Shown one piece after another: positions 35,875 to 46,135 of a DNA stretch of 64,000 nucleotides; position 1 is the stretch's first letter, and each line of letters begins with the position of its first letter. Origin of the DNA: Sutterella megalosphaeroides (lineage in GTDB: Bacteria; Pseudomonadota; Gammaproteobacteria; Burkholderiales; Burkholderiaceae_F). The stretch is taken from assembly GCF_003609995.1 (NCBI RefSeq), contig NZ_AP018786.1:501501-565500 (forward strand), given 5' to 3'. The notes beneath the pieces are model-generated. The model was given only the letters and a program-made list of their open reading frames with translations, had not been told where the DNA came from and did not search any database. The translations under genes and the position numbers were made by a program.

Positions 35875-37626
35875 ATGGCCCGCTTCCCCGTTCTCTCCAA
35901 CCCCTATTTGATGCGCCTTTTCCGCTACCTGCCGCCCTACAAGTGGTATATCGCCGGAGCGGCGGCGGCCATGGCCGCCGGGGGCGGCGCCTCGTCGCTC
36001 ATCGCCCTCATTCTGGGCAAGCTCACCGACATGGGCTTTTACCAACAGGATCCGATCGTGGCCGTCCTCGCACCGATCGCCCTGATCGGGGTGGCGGCTT
36101 TGAACGGCGGCTCGCAGTACCTGAGCTCGTACCTCCTCGTGCGCGTCTCGCAGAGCATCATGCTCGAAATCCGCACGCTCATGTTCGAGCGCATCTCGCA
36201 CTGGAGCGACGAGCTCTTTTTCAAATACCGTTGTTCGGAAGTTCAGGCGAAATTCATCAACGAAGCGTCTACGGCGCTGAGCCGTGCGGCGAGCGTGATG
36301 ACGACCATGATCCGAGACTCGATTCAGATCGTCTGCTTGATCGGCGTTTTGATTTACCACAATTGGAAGCTCACGCTGGTCACCTTCGTGGTGGCGCCGC
36401 TTCTCGCCGCGGTGCTTCGCTGGGTCAGCAAGCGCATGAAGAAGCTCACTTCGCAAACGCAGCAAACGTTCGGGCAGCTTCTCGGCACCATTCAGGAGAG
36501 CTACCAGGGCGAACGCGTCGTGAAGATTTACGACGGGTACGACTACGAGCGCGACCGCTTCCGCGCGGTCAACGAAAAGCTCAAGGATCTGACGCTTCGC
36601 ACGCAGCGCGTCGAGGCGGCGGGTACGCCCTTGACGCAGTTGATTGCCATGTCGGGCGTCTCCGTCGTGGTGGTGTATGCGCTGGCGCAGGCGCAAAGCG
36701 GCGCTTTGACGATCGGCGAATTCACGACCTTCCTCTCGGCCATGTTGCTCCTGATGCCGCCCATTCGTCATCTCTCGAGCCTCAACGGGACGACGGCCGC
36801 GATGACGGCCGCCGCGGAAAGCCTTTTTGCCATGATCGACGAGGAGCCCGAGAAGGATCCCGGCGAAAAGACGCTCGAGGACTACCGCGGGGCGGTGCGC
36901 TTCGAAAACGTGTGCTTTGCCTATCCGAACACCGACAAGCCGGCCGTCAAGAATTTCAACCTCGACGTGAAGCCGGGCGAGATGATTGCGCTCGTCGGTT
37001 CGTCGGGCTCGGGCAAGTCGACGCTCATCAATCTGATTCCCCGTTTCTGGGCGGCCACGTCGGGCGACATTTATTTCGACGGCGTGCCGCAGAGCGAACT
37101 CACGCTCGCGAGTCTTCGTCGACAGATCGGTCTCGTCAGCCAGGAAGTGACGATCTTTGATGACACGATCGCCGGGAACATCGCTTACGGGTGCCGCGAC
37201 AAGGTGACGCGCGAAGACATCGAGCGCGCTGCGGAAGCGGCCGCTTTGACGGACTTCATCGCGACGCTCCCCCAGGGACTCGATACGCCCGTCGGCGCGA
37301 ACGGCTCCATGCTCTCGGGCGGGCAGCGTCAGCGCATTTCGATCGCGCGCGCGTTTCTCAAGAACGCGCCCATCCTGCTTCTCGACGAAGCAACGAGCGC
37401 GCTCGACACCGAAAGCGAACGCCACATCCAGAAGTCGCTCGACTCGCTCCTCAAGGGGCGTACGGCCTTCGTCGTCGCGCATCGACTTTCGACCATCGTC
37501 AACGCAGACCGCATCGTCGTGATGCGCGAGGGTGAGATCGTCGAAATCGGCACTCACGAAGAGCTTCTGGAAAAGAAGGGCGTCTACGAGCACCTCTACA
37601 GTATCCAGTTCAAGAACCACCTCTGA
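35875..37626 (+). CDS. msbA: Lipid A export ATP-binding/permease protein MsbA
   Basis: MsbA flips lipid A-core across the inner membrane. ATG 35875 (583 residues) is preceded by GAAGGAA. Six membrane segments occupy the first 300 residues. The nucleotide-binding domain has Walker A GSSGSGKST, the signature LSGGQRQR, Walker B ILLLDEATSALD and the H-loop VAHRLST. The length equals E. coli MsbA (582). Confidence 0.93.
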   Translation: MARFPVLSNPYLMRLFRYLPPYKWYIAGAAAAMAAGGGASSLIALILGKLTDMGFYQQDPIVAVLAPIALIGVAALNGGSQYLSSYLLVRVSQSIMLEIRTLMFERISHWSDELFFKYRCSEVQAKFINEASTALSRAASVMTTMIRDSIQIVCLIGVLIYHNWKLTLVTFVVAPLLAAVLRWVSKRMKKLTSQTQQTFGQLLGTIQESYQGERVVKIYDGYDYERDRFRAVNEKLKDLTLRTQRVEAAGTPLTQLIAMSGVSVVVVYALAQAQSGALTIGEFTTFLSAMLLLMPPIRHLSSLNGTTAAMTAAAESLFAMIDEEPEKDPGEKTLEDYRGAVRFENVCFAYPNTDKPAVKNFNLDVKPGEMIALVGSSGSGKSTLINLIPRFWAATSGDIYFDGVPQSELTLASLRRQIGLVSQEVTIFDDTIAGNIAYGCRDKVTREDIERAAEAAALTDFIATLPQGLDTPVGANGSMLSGGQRQRISIARAFLKNAPILLLDEATSALDTESERHIQKSLDSLLKGRTAFVVAHRLSTIVNADRIVVMREGEIVEIGTHEELLEKKGVYEHLYSIQFKNHL

Positions 37627-37685
37627 TTACCGTCGCCCGGACCGCGTGCTTGGGCAACAACCGCTAGAAAAAGGACTACGCACAC

Positions 37686-39086
37686 ATGGCTGTCAGCGTC
37701 TTCGATATGTTCCGCGTGGGGATCGGCCCCTCGTCCTCCCATACGGTGGGCCCGATGCGTGCCGGGGCGGCCTTCCTCGGATTGCTCCGCGATCGGGGGC
37801 TCTTTGACAAGGTCGGCCGCATCGGCGTCGAGCTCATGGGGAGCCTTGCCGCCACGGGCCGCGGGCACGGGACGGATACGGCCTGTCAGCTCGGGCTTGC
37901 GGGCGAAGTGCCCGAAACGTGCGATCCCGATCGCGTTGCGGAACTCATTGCCGCAGTCGCCCGCACGAAGACCCTGCGTCTCGGGGGCGAGCGCGCGGTG
38001 GCGTTCGAGCCCGCGGCCGATATCCTCTTTCATCCCGCGAAGGTGCCCGCTTTCCACACGAACGCGGTGGAATTCACGGCCTACGGCGAAGACCGTCGCG
38101 ACGTTCCTCTCGTTCGCCGCTACTACTCGGTCGGGGGCGGCTTCATCGTGGCCGCCCGGGAAGACAACCCCGAAGAGCCGATCGTGCCCTCCGCGATCAT
38201 CGAAGGGCAGAAGTCGATGCCCTACCCCTTCAAGTCCTGCGACGAACTCATGGCCCGTGCGAGCACCGCACGCCTCAGCATCGCGGAGCTCATGTTCGCC
38301 AACGAATGCTCGCGCCTTACGGCCGACGAGGTGAACGCGAAGCTCGATGCGATTTGGAGCGTCATGGAAGCCGGGATCGAACGCGGTCTTCGTCAGACGG
38401 AGCCTCTGCCCGGTCCCTTCCGTGTCGCTCGCCGCGCGAAGCGCCTGGCCGACGACCTGCGCGCCCGCGAAGCCGACGGGCACACCGATCCCCTGGGCGT
38501 TCTCGATTGGGTGAACGCCTATGCCATGGCTGTGAGCGAAGAAAACGCCTCGGGCGGTCGCGTGGTGACGGCGCCGACGAACGGCGCGGCCGGCGTCATT
38601 CCCGCCGTAATCCGGTACTACCTCAAGCACACGGAGAATCCTTCGCTTGAGGGCGTGCGCACCTTCCTGCTGACGGCGGGTGCGATCGGGATCCTCTACA
38701 AGGAAAACGCCTCGATTTCGGGTGCCGAAGTGGGTTGCCAGGGCGAAGTGGGCGTTGCGTGCTCGATGGCCGCGGCGGGTCTTGCGGCGGTGCTCGGCGG
38801 GACGATCGCGCAGATCGAAAACGCCGCCGAAATCGCGATGGAGCACAACCTCGGTCTCACGTGCGACCCGGTGGCGGGCCAGGTGCAGATTCCCTGCATC
38901 GAACGCAACGCCATCGCCGCCGTCAAGGCGATCAACGCGACGCGCATGGCGCTGCGCGGCGACGGTTCTCACTACGTGAGTCTTGACAAGGTGATCCGTA
39001 CGATGCTCGAAACGGGACGCGACATGCAGAGCAAGTACAAGGAAACGAGCCGCGGCGGTCTCGCCGTGAGCATCGTCGAGTGCTGA
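37686..39086 (+). CDS. sdaA: L-serine ammonia-lyase, iron-sulfur dependent, single-chain
   Basis: This enzyme deaminates L-serine to pyruvate. The 466-residue chain contains the beta domain ([19 protein letters not shown]) and the alpha domain ([22 protein letters not shown]). The [4Fe-4S] ligands lie in [29 protein letters not shown]. It points to amino-acid catabolism, in keeping with the AGCS symporter elsewhere in the window. A terminator follows. Confidence 0.95.
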   Translation: MAVSVFDMFRVGIGPSSSHTVGPMRAGAAFLGLLRDRGLFDKVGRIGVELMGSLAATGRGHGTDTACQLGLAGEVPETCDPDRVAELIAAVARTKTLRLGGERAVAFEPAADILFHPAKVPAFHTNAVEFTAYGEDRRDVPLVRRYYSVGGGFIVAAREDNPEEPIVPSAIIEGQKSMPYPFKSCDELMARASTARLSIAELMFANECSRLTADEVNAKLDAIWSVMEAGIERGLRQTEPLPGPFRVARRAKRLADDLRAREADGHTDPLGVLDWVNAYAMAVSEENASGGRVVTAPTNGAAGVIPAVIRYYLKHTENPSLEGVRTFLLTAGAIGILYKENASISGAEVGCQGEVGVACSMAAAGLAAVLGGTIAQIENAAEIAMEHNLGLTCDPVAGQVQIPCIERNAIAAVKAINATRMALRGDGSHYVSLDKVIRTMLETGRDMQSKYKETSRGGLAVSIVEC

Positions 39087-39114
39087 TGCGGGAACGCTCC
39101 GACTGAAATGCGAC

Positions 39115-39145
39115 AAAGGGCGGCGAATTCGATTCGCCGCCCTTT
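39115..39145. terminator. Bidirectional terminator sdaA / rfbB
   Basis: AAAGGGCGGCGAAT pairs perfectly with ATTCGCCGCCCTTT over a 3-base loop in a convergent gap. The T tract is only three long on the plus strand. Confidence 0.75.
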
Positions 39146-39166
39146 GAGCTATTGGAAGTCGAGGCC

Positions 39167-40177
39167 TCAGAGCGCCACGCCCGGGCCTTCTTCCAGGTAC
39201 CAGGCCACGGTCGCGCGCAAGCCGCTCTCGAAGTCGACATCGGGCTTCCAACCGAGGTCTTCGCGCAGCTTGCTCGAGTCGAGCGCGTAGCGCAGATCGT
39301 GCCCCGGGCGATCATGGACGTGTTCGATCAGATCGGCGTACGAGCCGCCCCCGGCGCGGGGGCGCAGCTCGTCGAGAACGGCGCAGATTTTCCGCACGTA
39401 CGCGAGGTTTTCCCACTCGTTCGAGGCCCCGACGTTGTAGATATCCCCGGGGCGTCCGCCCGCGAGAATGCAGCGAAGCGCCGAACAAAAGTCGTCCACG
39501 TGGATCCAGTCGCGGATCTGTCGGCCCGATCCGTAGATTGGAAGGGGCAACCCCGCCGCGGCGCGGGTGATGATGCTCGGCGTCAGCTTTTCCGGGTACT
39601 GGCGCGGCCCGTAATTGTTCGTGCAGCGCACCGTCAGAACGGGAAGCCCGTAGGTGCGCGCGTAGGCGCGCCCGAACTGGTCGGCCGCCGCCTTGCTCGC
39701 GGAATAGGGGCTGCTCGGATCGAAGGGGGTCGACTCCTTGGCGGGCGGGCTCTCGCGGTCCATGGAGCCGTAGACCTCGTCGGTCGAGACGTTGAGGAAG
39801 CGAAAGTCCGCTTTTTCCTCGTCGGGAAGCCCGAGCCAATACCGGTAGGCCGTATTGAGAAGCGTCGTCGTACCCGTCACGTTCGTTTCGACGAAAACGG
39901 AGGGACCGGTAATCGAGCGGTCGACGTGGCTCTCGGCGGCGAAGTGAACGACCGCCCGGGGGCGGTAGCGCTCGAACAGGTCGGCGACGAGCGCCGCGTC
40001 GCAGATGTTGCCGCGCACGAAGCGGTAGCGCGGATCGTGCTCGACGGGGCGAAGGTTTTCAAGGTTGCCCGCGTACGTGAGCGCGTCGAGATTCACGATG
40101 CTCTCGTTGGCGTGCTCGAGCCAACGAAGAATGAAATTGGAGCCGATGAAGCCGGCTCCGCCCGTAACGAGAAGCAT
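39167..40177 (-). CDS. rfbB: dTDP-glucose 4,6-dehydratase
   Basis: RmlB converts dTDP-glucose to dTDP-4-keto-6-deoxyglucose. The 336-residue SDR protein has GGAGFIG at the N-terminus, the STDEVYG catalytic region, YSASKAAAD (Tyr-xxx-Lys) and the TNNYGPRQYPEKLTP block. The rest of the rml pathway is not adjacent; rfbC is at 4432-4968. Confidence 0.94.
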   Translation of the reverse strand: MLLVTGGAGFIGSNFILRWLEHANESIVNLDALTYAGNLENLRPVEHDPRYRFVRGNICDAALVADLFERYRPRAVVHFAAESHVDRSITGPSVFVETNVTGTTTLLNTAYRYWLGLPDEEKADFRFLNVSTDEVYGSMDRESPPAKESTPFDPSSPYSASKAAADQFGRAYARTYGLPVLTVRCTNNYGPRQYPEKLTPSIITRAAAGLPLPIYGSGRQIRDWIHVDDFCSALRCILAGGRPGDIYNVGASNEWENLAYVRKICAVLDELRPRAGGGSYADLIEHVHDRPGHDLRYALDSSKLREDLGWKPDVDFESGLRATVAWYLEEGPGVAL

Positions 40178-40297
40178 GGGAGAGCGTGCGCAAAGGAGAA
40201 AAGGGGAACGGAGGATCGCGCGGTTGAGAGGCGGGGCACTCGGTAGAATGGATGCCGTTCTTCAACGGACGGCAAACGCCACACGCACATACGCATC

Positions 40298-41755
40298 ATG
40301 GAACACATTCTCATCAACTGCTCGCCTCGGGAAACGCGCGTCGCCATTGTAGTGGACAGCGTCCTGCAGGACCTTTTCATCGAGCGCGCCTGCGCCCGCG
40401 GTCTCGTCGGCAACGTCTACCTCGGAAAGGTGGTTCGCGTGCTTCCGGGCATGCAGAGCGCCTTCGTCGACGTGGGTCTGGAGCGAACGGCTTTCTTGCA
40501 CGTCGCCGACATTTTCGAGGCGCACGGCGAAGGCGACAAGCCAAAGCCCATCGAGAACGTGCTTCACGAAGGGCAGTCCGTGATGGTGCAGGTGGCCAAG
40601 GACCCGATCGGCACCAAAGGGGCCCGATTGACGACGACGATTTCACTTGCAGGCCGAAAGCTCGTCTATCTGCCGCGCGACCCGCACATCGGCGTTTCGC
40701 AGCGCATCGAAGACGAAGCGCAGCGCGAGGCGCTTCGCGCCATGCTGACCGCCATGCGGCCGGAATCGGAAAAGGGAGGCTACATCATCCGTACGAGCGC
40801 CGAAGAGGGGGCGACCGAAGAAGAGTTTCGCGATGACATGGCCTACCTCGGGCGCCTCTGGGAGGAAATCCGCTCGAAGGCGGGCGTGAGTGCGGCGCCG
40901 ACACTCCTTTATCAGGACCTCTCGCTCGCGCAGCGCGTGCTGCGCGACATGGTGCACAAGGAAACCGAGTGCGTCGTAGTCGACGGCGAAGCGGAATTCG
41001 AAGCGCTCGAGCACTTTGCGGAACGGTTCGTGCCGGTCGCGAAAGGTCGGCTCGAGCTCTACCGCGGCGACCGGCCGCTCTTTGAGACGCACGGGATCGA
41101 CGACGAAATCGAACGCGCCCTCGGGCGTCGCGTCGATTTGAAGAGCGGCGGCTACCTCGTTTTCGATCAGACGGAAGCGATGACGACGATCGACGTCAAT
41201 ACGGGCGGTTACGTCGGGAAGCGCGACTTCAGCGACACGATTTTCAAAACGAACCTCGAGGCCGCGCAGACGATCGCGCGTCAGCTGCGCTTGCGCAATC
41301 TCGGGGGCATCATCATCGTCGACTTCATCGACATGTCGCGCGAAGAGCACCGCGAAGCGGTGCTCGCGGAATTGCGCCGTGCGGTCTCGACGGACCGCAC
41401 GCGCATGACGGTGAGCAACTTCACGGAGCTCGGCCTCGTGGCCATGACCCGAAAGCGCACGCGCGAGTCGCTCGCGCACGTGCTCTGCGAGCCCTGTCCC
41501 ATTTGCGGCGGACGCGGCGAAGTGAAGACGGCGCGTACGGTCTGCTACGACATTCTGCGCGAGATTCTGCGCTTGAGCCGTCAGTACAAGGACGCGAAGG
41601 AATTCCGCATTCAGGCGAGCCAGTCCGTGATCGACATGCTGCTCGAAGACGAATCGCCCGCGCTCGAACTCCTTCAGGCATCGATTGAAAAGCCCGTGCT
41701 TCTCGAAGTGGAGCCGAGCTACACGCAGGAAGTCTGGGATGTGATCCTGGCGTAA
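40298..41755 (+). CDS. rng: Ribonuclease G
   Basis: RNase G is a 5'-end-sensitive endoribonuclease that matures the 16S 5' end and decays some mRNAs. The 485 residues match RNase G (489 in E. coli) rather than RNase E. Seen are the S1 part (GNVYLGKVVRVLPGMQSAF), the catalytic DVNTGGYVGKRDF and GGIIIVDFIDM blocks, and the Zn-link CEPCPICGGRG. It is divergent from rfbB. Confidence 0.93.
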   Translation: MEHILINCSPRETRVAIVVDSVLQDLFIERACARGLVGNVYLGKVVRVLPGMQSAFVDVGLERTAFLHVADIFEAHGEGDKPKPIENVLHEGQSVMVQVAKDPIGTKGARLTTTISLAGRKLVYLPRDPHIGVSQRIEDEAQREALRAMLTAMRPESEKGGYIIRTSAEEGATEEEFRDDMAYLGRLWEEIRSKAGVSAAPTLLYQDLSLAQRVLRDMVHKETECVVVDGEAEFEALEHFAERFVPVAKGRLELYRGDRPLFETHGIDDEIERALGRRVDLKSGGYLVFDQTEAMTTIDVNTGGYVGKRDFSDTIFKTNLEAAQTIARQLRLRNLGGIIIVDFIDMSREEHREAVLAELRRAVSTDRTRMTVSNFTELGLVAMTRKRTRESLAHVLCEPCPICGGRGEVKTARTVCYDILREILRLSRQYKDAKEFRIQASQSVIDMLLEDESPALELLQASIEKPVLLEVEPSYTQEVWDVILA

Positions 41756-41802
41756 GGCCGGAAGCCCTCCCCGTTCGAATTCCGCGTTTTTCGGAGACCT
41801 TC

Positions 41803-43308
41803 ATGGCCCAGACGACCACAACCTTTTATTGGTACGACTACGAAACCTTCGGCATCAACCGCCGCACGGACCGACCCGCGCAGTTCGCGGGTCTGCGCAC
41901 GGGCGCGGACCTCGTGCCCGTGCCGGGCCCGGAGGGCGAGGGTGAAGTCTTTTACGCAAAGCCCGCGCTCGACTACCTGCCGAGTCCGGAAAGTTCGCTC
42001 CTGACGGGCATCACCCCGCAGGAGTGCGACGAGCGCGGTTTGCGCGAAACCGAGTTTGCCGGGACGATCTTCAAGCGCTTCAATACGCCGGGGACGGTCA
42101 GCATCGGCTACAACACGCTCGGCTTCGACGACGAAGTGACGCGGTTTCTTTTCTGGCGCAACTTCCTCGACCCCTACAGCCACAGCTGGGCGAACGGTTG
42201 CTCGCGCTGGGACCTGTTCCCGCTCGTGTGCGCCGTCTGGGCGCTGCGCGGCGACACGATTGCGTGGCCGCGCTGGGAAGACATCGACCCCGCGGTCTAT
42301 CCGGCCGCTGAAGGGCGCAAGGGCGTCACCTTCAAGTTGGAATTCCTCACGAAAGCCAACGGGCTTGAACACGGACACGCGCACGACGCGCTCTCCGACG
42401 TCGAAGCGACGGTGGCGCTTGCGCGCCTCATCGCGCAAAAAGAACCCCGGCTCTGGCAGTGGGCGTTCGAGAATCGAACGAAAGACAAGATCGTCGCCGC
42501 GCTCGAAAAGGGGCCCGTCGTCTGGGTGTCGCCGAAATTCGGCGTCGTTCGCGGCTGTACCCGCATCGTGATGCTGGTGGGGCAGATCGGCAATGACGCG
42601 CTCGTTTGGGACCTGATGGCCGACCCGACGGAGTTGCGTGAAATCGACCGCGAGGCGCTCCATCGCCGACTTTTCGCCTCGCCCAAGAACCTTCCCGAAG
42701 GAGAACGGCCCCTGCCGCTCTGGAAGCTGAAGGTCAATGCTTCGCCCTTCGTCTGCGGGAGCCTTGCCGTGTTGAAGCCCGAACGGGCGCAGAAGTACGG
42801 GCTTGATCTCGAACGCATCCGCGCGAACGCCGAAAAGCTTTCCGCAATGCTGCGCGACATCCAGGGGACGATTCTCACGGCGGCTCAGACCAAAGAAGCG
42901 GAATTTCCGAAGAACGACGAAGAAGACGCCGAAACAGGCCTCTACAGCGGGGGCTTCCCCACGCCCGCGGACCGTGCGCGGTTTAAGAAAATCCGCGAGG
43001 CTTCGCCCGAATACCTCGCCGACCGGAGGATGGACTTCGACGATGAGCGCTTCGACGGGTTGCTTTTGCGCTTCCGTGCTCGCAACTGGCCCGAAAGCCT
43101 TTCGCACGAAGAGCGCGAAACCTGGCGCGCCTGGTGCGAAGCGCACGTTCTCGAAGGGCGCAATCGTGCGCGCACGATTGCGGACTACTTCGAGGAAATC
43201 GACCGCCTTGAAGGGGAGGCCGATCCCGAGGACGACGCGAAGCGCGAAGTGCTCGAGGCGCTTTACGCCTGGGGCGAACGCGTGGGCGAAGCGGCGTCTC
43301 CCGAATAA
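41803..43308 (+). CDS. sbcB: Exodeoxyribonuclease I
   Basis: ExoI degrades single-stranded DNA 3' to 5' in repair. The 501-residue product opens with the DEDD motif WYDYETFG; SIGYNTLGFDDEV, LEHGHAHDALSDVEATVALA and the SH3-like/C-terminal helical part follow. The length is close to E. coli ExoI (475). Confidence 0.93.
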   Translation: MAQTTTTFYWYDYETFGINRRTDRPAQFAGLRTGADLVPVPGPEGEGEVFYAKPALDYLPSPESSLLTGITPQECDERGLRETEFAGTIFKRFNTPGTVSIGYNTLGFDDEVTRFLFWRNFLDPYSHSWANGCSRWDLFPLVCAVWALRGDTIAWPRWEDIDPAVYPAAEGRKGVTFKLEFLTKANGLEHGHAHDALSDVEATVALARLIAQKEPRLWQWAFENRTKDKIVAALEKGPVVWVSPKFGVVRGCTRIVMLVGQIGNDALVWDLMADPTELREIDREALHRRLFASPKNLPEGERPLPLWKLKVNASPFVCGSLAVLKPERAQKYGLDLERIRANAEKLSAMLRDIQGTILTAAQTKEAEFPKNDEEDAETGLYSGGFPTPADRARFKKIREASPEYLADRRMDFDDERFDGLLLRFRARNWPESLSHEERETWRAWCEAHVLEGRNRARTIADYFEEIDRLEGEADPEDDAKREVLEALYAWGERVGEAASPE

Positions 43309-43505
43309 GGCCCGGGCTTCGTACGAACAGGACCGAAAGCGCTCGATGCCTTTGTCGGGAAACGACCGATTCCCCGCAGGGCGCGAGCGGTAGCACAATC
43401 AAGTTGCCGACTCCCGCACGAACGTTCGAACCCGCGTGCGAACGGACGGTGACAAAGGCCCGACCCCTCGCGTAGGAATCGGGCTCTCGAAAGAGGAGAA
43501 AAATC

Positions 43506-44942
43506 ATGAAGAGTCTGACGATCGGCCTTGCGGCCGGGATCAATCCGTCGGTGGCGCTCGCACTCAAAGCTGAGCTCATCGGCGTAGGCGCACGAAACGA
43601 TGTTCGCGTCAACGTGGTGACGAGCGAAATTGAAATGCGCAAGGACGCGCCCGATGCGCGGATCGAGCTCGGCGACCGCAAAATCGCGGCGCTCGAAAGC
43701 GTGATCGAACTGGAGCGCGCGGGTTGCGACGAAGTGGTGGTGCCCGACGTGCGGTGTGAACCCTTCTTCGACGAAGTCCAAACGGAAGTCGAAGTGCCGA
43801 TGGTGTCTCTCTACCGGGGTCTCCCCGCGGCGCTCGAAGCGGCGGGCGTTCGCCGCATCGGCCTTCTCGGCGTGGCAGTCGATCGGGAATTCTTCGTGAA
43901 GCTTCTCGACGGGACGGCCGAAGTGCTCGAACTTTCCGACGAACTGAAGGCGCTTTACCGCACGGTGCAGGACCCCGAAACGGGCCTGCGTCGCACGGGG
44001 CTCACACCCGAACACAAGGCCGCGCTTCTGAAGGCGGCAGAGGAGCTTCTGGCAGACGGCGCGGAACTCCTCGTTACTGCCTGCGGTCAGATGGCGCGCT
44101 TCGTTCCCGACCTCAAGGCCGAGGGGCTTCCCGTCTTCGACCTCTTGCGCGATACGGCCGAGCGCGCCGTGCTCGCGCCGCTCGCGCGTCGTCCGAAGCC
44201 CTTCAAGGTGGGCATGATCGGCGGTCTCGGGCCCGCGGCCACGGTCGACCTCTACGACAAGATCGTGAAGGCGACGCCCGCGCGCAACGACCAGGAACAT
44301 TTCAAGGTTGCGGTCGAACAGAATCCTCAGATTGCCGACCGCACGGCGTGCCTGCTCGGCAACGGCACCGACCCGACGCTCGCGATGTTCAACTGCGCCC
44401 GTCGTCTGCAGGAAGACGGCTGCGACATGCTGATCGTTCCCTGCAATACCGCGCACGCTTTCGTTCCGTACATCGAGCGCAACCTGCGCATTCCCTTCAT
44501 CAACATGCAGCAGGTGACGATGGAGGAAATCCGCGAGAAGTTCGGCGACGCGGCCCGCATCGGCCTTCTGGCGACGGCGGGAACCGTGAAGGCGGGGATC
44601 TACGGTAAGAAAGCCGAAGCCATGAACCTTCCCATGTTCACGCCCGACGAAGCGCATCAGGAACGCGTCATGGCGGCGATCTACGGGCCGAAGGGCGCAA
44701 AGGCGGGTTACACGGACGGCGTCTGCCGCGAAGACCTCGTGAGTGCCGTCGAGTACCTCGTGACGACGTACGACTGCAACTGCCTCATTCTCGGCTGCAC
44801 GGAGCTTCCGCTCATCCTGGACGAAACGGATGACTTCCGCGTGGCCGGCAAGACCGTTTCGCTCATCGACCCGACCTCGGCGCTCGCGCGTCGCGTCGTG
44901 AAGGAGGCGAAAAAGGCCGAGGCCGAACGCGGCGTTCGCTGA
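43506..44942 (+). CDS. Tandem-domain aspartate/glutamate racemase-family protein
   Basis: A 478-residue protein with two racemase-like halves. Residues about 234-478 form a canonical Asp/Glu racemase domain (GMIGGLGPAATVDLYDKI, PCNTAH with Cys313, GCTELPL with Cys431). Residues 1-230 are a divergent copy (ALESVIELERAGCDEVVVPD, then GVRRIGLLGVAV). In it the first catalytic Cys is replaced by Asp81 (VVVPDVRCEPF; a Cys lies at 84), while the second, Cys193 (LVTACGQ), remains. The N-terminal half is thus probably not a racemase and may be structural or regulatory. It has a GAGGAGA ribosome binding site and stands alone upstream of a hydroxyacid dehydrogenase. The substrate is unknown. Confidence 0.85.
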   Translation: MKSLTIGLAAGINPSVALALKAELIGVGARNDVRVNVVTSEIEMRKDAPDARIELGDRKIAALESVIELERAGCDEVVVPDVRCEPFFDEVQTEVEVPMVSLYRGLPAALEAAGVRRIGLLGVAVDREFFVKLLDGTAEVLELSDELKALYRTVQDPETGLRRTGLTPEHKAALLKAAEELLADGAELLVTACGQMARFVPDLKAEGLPVFDLLRDTAERAVLAPLARRPKPFKVGMIGGLGPAATVDLYDKIVKATPARNDQEHFKVAVEQNPQIADRTACLLGNGTDPTLAMFNCARRLQEDGCDMLIVPCNTAHAFVPYIERNLRIPFINMQQVTMEEIREKFGDAARIGLLATAGTVKAGIYGKKAEAMNLPMFTPDEAHQERVMAAIYGPKGAKAGYTDGVCREDLVSAVEYLVTTYDCNCLILGCTELPLILDETDDFRVAGKTVSLIDPTSALARRVVKEAKKAEAERGVR

Positions 44943-44955
44943 CAAACCCGTACGC

Positions 44956-44992
44956 GGAAACGGAGCGTTTCGAAGGGCGCTCCGTTTCCTTC
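44956..44992 (+). terminator. Terminator after the racemase gene
   Basis: GGAAACGGAGCG pairs perfectly with CGCTCCGTTTCC (10-base loop), then TTCC. The T tract is weak. Confidence 0.6.
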
Positions 44993-45067
44993 CAGTTCAC
45001 TCCGGCACCGACGCGCGCTCCATTGCGCAAACGTCCGATTTCTCTTTTGCATTTCGAGGTCCTTTCG

Positions 45068-45982
45068 ATGGCCGAAAAGATTTATCCCACCACTGTTCCC
45101 ACTCGGGTCGCTTTCATCGGGCTCGGCACCATGGGCTACCCCATGGCGGGGCACCTGAAGCGCGCAGGGCACGACGTGTGCGTCTACAACCGTACGACCG
45201 CCAAGGCCGAAAAGTGGGTGGAGAAGTTCGGCGGCACCATGGCCGCCACGCCGCGCGAAGCGGCCGAAGGCGCGCGCATCGTCTTTGCGTGCGTCGGCAA
45301 TGACGACGACCTTCGCAGCGTTGTGCTCGGCGACGATGGTGCTCTTGCGGGCATGTCGGCGGGGAGCATGTTCTGGGACCATACGACCGCGAGCGCTCAC
45401 GTCGAGCGCGATCTTGCGAAGGTAGCCGCCGAAAAGGGCGTCGCCTGGGTGGACGCGCCCGTTTCGGGCGGTCAGTCGGGGGCCGAGAACGGAACGCTCA
45501 CAATGCTCTGCGGGGGCGAGGAGTTGGCCTGCAATCTCGGTCGACCGATCGTGATGAGCTACGCTGCGGCCGTGACGCGCATGGGCGACACGGGTGCGGG
45601 GCAGTTGGCGAAGATGGTCAATCAGATCTGCATCGCGGGTTGCGTCCAAGGACTTGCGGAGGCCGTGGCCTTCGGCATGAACGCGGGGCTCGACATGGAA
45701 AAGGTGATCGACGCGATCGGTCGCGGAGCGGCTTCTTCGTGGCAGCTTGTCAACCGCGGCAAGACAATGGCGGAAGGGAAGTTCGACTTCGGGTTTGCGG
45801 TCGACTGGATGCGCAAGGACCTCGGCATCGTCATGGAAGAGGCCCGACGCAACGGGTCGCAGCTTCCCGTGACGGAGCTCGTCGACCGCTTCTACGGCGA
45901 AATTCAAGCCGAGGGCGGCAACCGGCTCGATACCTCGAGCCTCATTCTGCGACTTCCCCGCAAGGCGCGGCAAAGCTCGTGA
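45068..45982 (+). CDS. 3-hydroxyisobutyrate / tartronate-semialdehyde-type dehydrogenase
   Basis: A beta-hydroxyacid dehydrogenase of 304 residues. The NAD(P) motif is FIGLGTMGYPMAGHL at residues about 14-28, then the substrate motif WVDAPVSGGQSGAENGTL and the catalytic Lys in GAGQLAKMVNQ. The C-terminal helices follow. The precise substrate (3-hydroxyisobutyrate, tartronate semialdehyde or succinic semialdehyde) cannot be chosen. Confidence 0.88.
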   Translation: MAEKIYPTTVPTRVAFIGLGTMGYPMAGHLKRAGHDVCVYNRTTAKAEKWVEKFGGTMAATPREAAEGARIVFACVGNDDDLRSVVLGDDGALAGMSAGSMFWDHTTASAHVERDLAKVAAEKGVAWVDAPVSGGQSGAENGTLTMLCGGEELACNLGRPIVMSYAAAVTRMGDTGAGQLAKMVNQICIAGCVQGLAEAVAFGMNAGLDMEKVIDAIGRGAASSWQLVNRGKTMAEGKFDFGFAVDWMRKDLGIVMEEARRNGSQLPVTELVDRFYGEIQAEGGNRLDTSSLILRLPRKARQSS

Positions 45983-46016
45983 AGCCTCCGGAGGCCGTAA
46001 AACCTGGCCCCGAAAT

Positions 46017-46043
46017 TTGACGGTCGAGAGGCTCTGATAAAAT
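46017..46043 (+). promoter_or_regulatory. Possible promoter upstream of glnS
   Basis: TTGACG (46017-46022), 15 bp, TAAAAT (46038-46043). The spacer is short. The -10 overlaps the left arm of a terminator hairpin for the upstream gene. Confidence 0.4.
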
Positions 46044-46080
46044 GCGCGGATACGCCAAACGAGCGGATCCGCGCATTTTT
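46039..46080 (+). terminator. Terminator before glnS
   Basis: AAATGCGCGGAT pairs perfectly with ATCCGCGCATTT around a 15-base loop, followed by T. Confidence 0.75.
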
Positions 46081-46135
46081 CATGCAGCCCTCCGCACTTT
46101 TTTCTTTCTCGACTCTCTTTCGTTGGAATCAAACG

